In this document: positions 62,336-64,000 of the stretch, piece after piece | Layout: the number at the start of each line of letters is the position of its first letter | How positions within the stretch are numbered: position 1 is the stretch's first letter | Origin: Salinisphaera shabanensis E1L3A | Lineage (GTDB): Bacteria > Pseudomonadota > Gammaproteobacteria > Nevskiales > Salinisphaeraceae | DNA: 64,000 bases | NCBI RefSeq assembly: GCF_000215955.2 | Contig: NZ_AFNV02000006.1 | Coordinates: 91,006 to 155,005 of the forward strand | Direction: 5' to 3' | Notes under the pieces: generated by a model | What the model was told of the DNA's origin: nothing | Seen by the model: the letters and a program-made list of their open reading frames with translations, nothing else | Database searches by the model: none | Made by a program: the position numbers and the translations under genes

Positions 62336-63178
62336 ACGTTGATACCGCTTGGCCGGCGTTTCGTAATCTAGCGTTTTACGCGGTCGCTCATTGAGGCTTC
62401 TCGCGTCGGTGTCGAGCTCAGTCGGGGAAAATGCGGCGAGGCACATACTTTTCGGAAAATACTGGCGCAGTAGCCCGTTGGTGTTTTCGTTTGATCCACG
62501 CTGCCCAGGATGGTGTGGGTCGCAAAAGTAAACCTGAATGTCAGTCGCCAGCGTGACGCGTTGATGAGCGGCCATCTCTTTGCCCCGATCCCAGGTCAAC
62601 GAGCGATACAGCTGCTAGGGTAGCCGACGCGCGTTTTCGATCAAGGCGTCGACGACCGTCGCGGTATCCTTACGATCGATCTTCACCACCATGACGTAAC
62701 GCGTGTGTCGCTTAACCAGCGTCGCAATCTGGCTATTCGCGCTGCCGAATAATAGGTCGCCTTCCCAATGCCCAGGTACGGCTCGGTCGTCGACCGACGC
62801 CGGTCGCTCGCTGATCGATACCGTACCGGTGATCCGCCCGTGATTATCCGTTTTCTGCGCGTGGTGACGAGAACGGCGCATCGCCCGGGTACGACGTAGA
62901 TGAGCAAGCAGCTCTTTCTTGAGTGCAACACGGGATTGGATGAACAACGTGCGATAGATTGTTTCGTGCGACACCTGTCGGCTCGGATCGTCGGGATAGG
63001 TGCGCTTCAGCCAGCCTGCGACCTGCTCTGGAGACCATTGCTTCTGCAGCTTGGCGGCGACTTCACGGGCTAATCGGTCGTGCTGACCCAGCTTACAGGG
63101 CTTGGGTCGAGATGGCTGACGCCACGCGGCCTGATCGGCTATCGTTGCTCCTGGATTCAACGTGTCGATGCAATACAA
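62315..63178 (-). pseudogene. IS30-family transposase, interrupted by an amber codon and lacking its N-terminus
   Basis: One frame of the DDE transposase, read from about 63140 to 62315, is broken only by a TAG at 62617-62615. Upstream part: RPKPCKLGQ, KQWSPEQVAGWLKRTYPDD, SHETIYRTLF, LAHLRRTRAMRRSRHH, VPGHWEGDLLFGSANSQIATLV (first catalytic Asp). Downstream part: LTWDRGKEMAAHQRVTLATD and SNENTNGLLRQYFPK (second Asp and Glu). The amber replaces a Gln codon by context (ARRLP-TAG-QLYRS). The usual N-terminal HTH is absent; the frame before residue 12 reads into a sequence resembling another IS30 end. Inactive unless read through. Confidence 0.85.
63151..63175. repeat. IS30 end, right copy of a direct repeat pair
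   Basis: CTGGATTCAACGTGTCGATGCAA beside the truncated 5' end of the IS30 transposase. It has the same orientation as the left copy at 62309 and so looks like the 3' end of a second IS30-like element whose body is missing. Confidence 0.45.
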
Positions 63179-63514
63179 TCCTGACGGATAGAGCAGGACG
63201 TATACCGATGCGATACGGAGCGCGGGCTCAGTAAAAGGAAAGCCAGAAAGCCGAGATGTGGGATCGTTGCAGTGAGGTGAATCGCTCCATCAAATCGCGC
63301 AGCTGTTCGATCAATACCACATGTCGGCACGAGGCATCATCACGAACTCGGATGGGATTCGTCCGTCTCGCCGGCATCATGCTGCGCGCGCATCGAGCCT
63401 CGCCTAACACGAAGATGCCACACGCGGCTTTGCATTAAATCGTTCGATTGCCGAACGGTTGTCGCGGCGACCATACCCCGGTTTCAGTAGCGTTTCGATC
63501 CAGAGCCCAAGGGT
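63179..63514. other. Stretch between IS30 and IS3 remnants without recognisable gene
   Basis: 336 bp with only short frames (about 60 codons on each strand) that I do not recognise. No clear IS end or repeat is visible apart from the IS30-like end at its left border and the IS3-family gene stop at its right border. Confidence 0.45.
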
Positions 63515-64000
63515 TTAAATGGCCGCTCCTGCGGCCATTTGCGCAGCGTAGTCAGCGGGCGTCAGCCCGCTGAGTTCTTTCTTCGGTCGTTCTTCGTTGT
63601 ACTCACGATGCCAGCCTCGGATGATCGTGGTGGCATGGGCGAGGCTTACGAACCAGTGCTCGTTCAGGCATTCATCTCGGAAGCGGCCGTTAAACGACTC
63701 GATATAGGCGTTCTGGTTCGGTTTGCCGGGCTCGATCTGCTTGAGCTGCACATCGTTGTTGTGTGCCCAGTTCAACATCGCCTTGCCAATGAATTCGGGC
63801 CCATTGTCTGATCGTATGATCGCCGGCAGGCCGCGGGTGAGTGACAGTTCATCGAGTACACGGGCGACTTGCGTGCCGCTCATCGATCGACCGGGCACGA
63901 GTGCCACGCACTCGTGCGTGGCGTCGTCGACGATGCCCAAACACTTGATGGCACGGCCATCGGCGATCCGATCGAACACAAAATCCATCGACCAGACTTC
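63515..64000 (-). CDS. IS3-family transposase OrfB (partial, runs off right edge)
   Basis: C-terminal half of an IS3-family (IS407/IS2-like) integrase-type transposase with an RNase H-fold DDE core: the first Asp in [13 protein letters not shown], the second in [16 protein letters not shown], and the Glu in [19 protein letters not shown]. The closing [19 protein letters not shown] is typical. The frame stays open to base 64000, so the 5' part with the start lies outside the window. The C-terminal ten codons form a hairpin (see the next entry). Whether the element is intact cannot be judged. Confidence 0.93.
   Translation of the reverse strand, partial: EVWSMDFVFDRIADGRAIKCLGIVDDATHECVALVPGRSMSGTQVARVLDELSLTRGLPAIIRSDNGPEFIGKAMLNWAHNNDVQLKQIEPGKPNQNAYIESFNGRFRDECLNEHWFVSLAHATTIIRGWHREYNEERPKKELSGLTPADYAAQMAAGAAI
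63517..63540 (-). repeat. Perfect hairpin over the last codons of the IS3 transposase gene
   Basis: AAATGGCCGC (63517-63526) and GCGGCCATTT (63531-63540) form a 10-bp perfect stem with a TCCT loop. It spans the last seven sense codons and includes two bases of the stop codon. No long T-tract follows on the minus strand, so a terminator is not proven. Confidence 0.6.

Overview
The window reads as a GC-rich gammaproteobacterial chromosome segment. It carries a lipid A/LPS pathway, BamA/Skp outer-membrane assembly, the succinylase DAP pathway, FtsB, NlpD and a gammaproteobacterial rpsB-tsf-pyrH-frr-uppS-cdsA-rseP-bamA gene order. The KdsA type and the alaC-hom-thrC-recJ order suggest a Salinisphaera/Xanthomonadales/Nevskiales-like lineage, but this rests on recalled resemblance and no search was run.

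Layout. 1-6263 (minus strand): dapE (cut by the left edge), an ArsC/Spx-like reductase, dapD, dapC, glnD and map, combining DAP/lysine synthesis with nitrogen sensing. 6526-24592 (plus): a dense housekeeping run for translation (rpsB, tsf, frr), UMP kinase, undecaprenyl-PP synthesis, CDP-DAG synthesis, RseP, BamA, Skp, lipid A (lpxD, fabZ, lpxA, lpxB), rnhB, dnaE and accA. 24589-40881 (plus, except an Smr protein at 31345): tilS, pyrG, kdsA, eno, ftsB, truD, surE, pcm, yqaA, nlpD, alaC, hom, thrC, recJ. 40912-46549 (minus): a small membrane protein, a Rieske ferredoxin and sufS-sufD-sufC-sufB. 46754-56255: a lipoprotein, two 4HBT thioesterases, a SelW-like protein, a DUF3293-like protein, a TetR-fadE pair, a nitroreductase, purB and fumC. 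56546-64000: an accessory region.

The accessory region is the most unusual part. It holds an integron integrase gene (minus strand, 57354-58328) and, divergent from it, an attI-like region followed by two complete tandem ~346-bp cassettes and a truncated third copy. Each complete cassette ends in a 103-bp attC site. The two attC copies differ by paired, compensatory substitutions. The cassettes appear to lack a conserved reading frame. Next come a lipoprotein amidase, a tRNA-Ser(UGA) gene preceded by the 5' half of another tRNA-Ser-like gene, and remnants of IS1182-, IS30- and IS3-family elements.

Some absences in the otherwise conserved core are informative. There is no dxr between cdsA and rseP, no ispD-ispF between ftsB and truD, and no rpoS after nlpD. 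The three missing isoprenoid genes all belong to the MEP pathway, while uppS, which needs its product, is retained. LpxA carries Tyr at the acyl-chain ruler position and KdsA carries Asp at the Cys/Asn position that separates metal-dependent from metal-independent enzymes. All functional statements come from reading the sequence and family knowledge.
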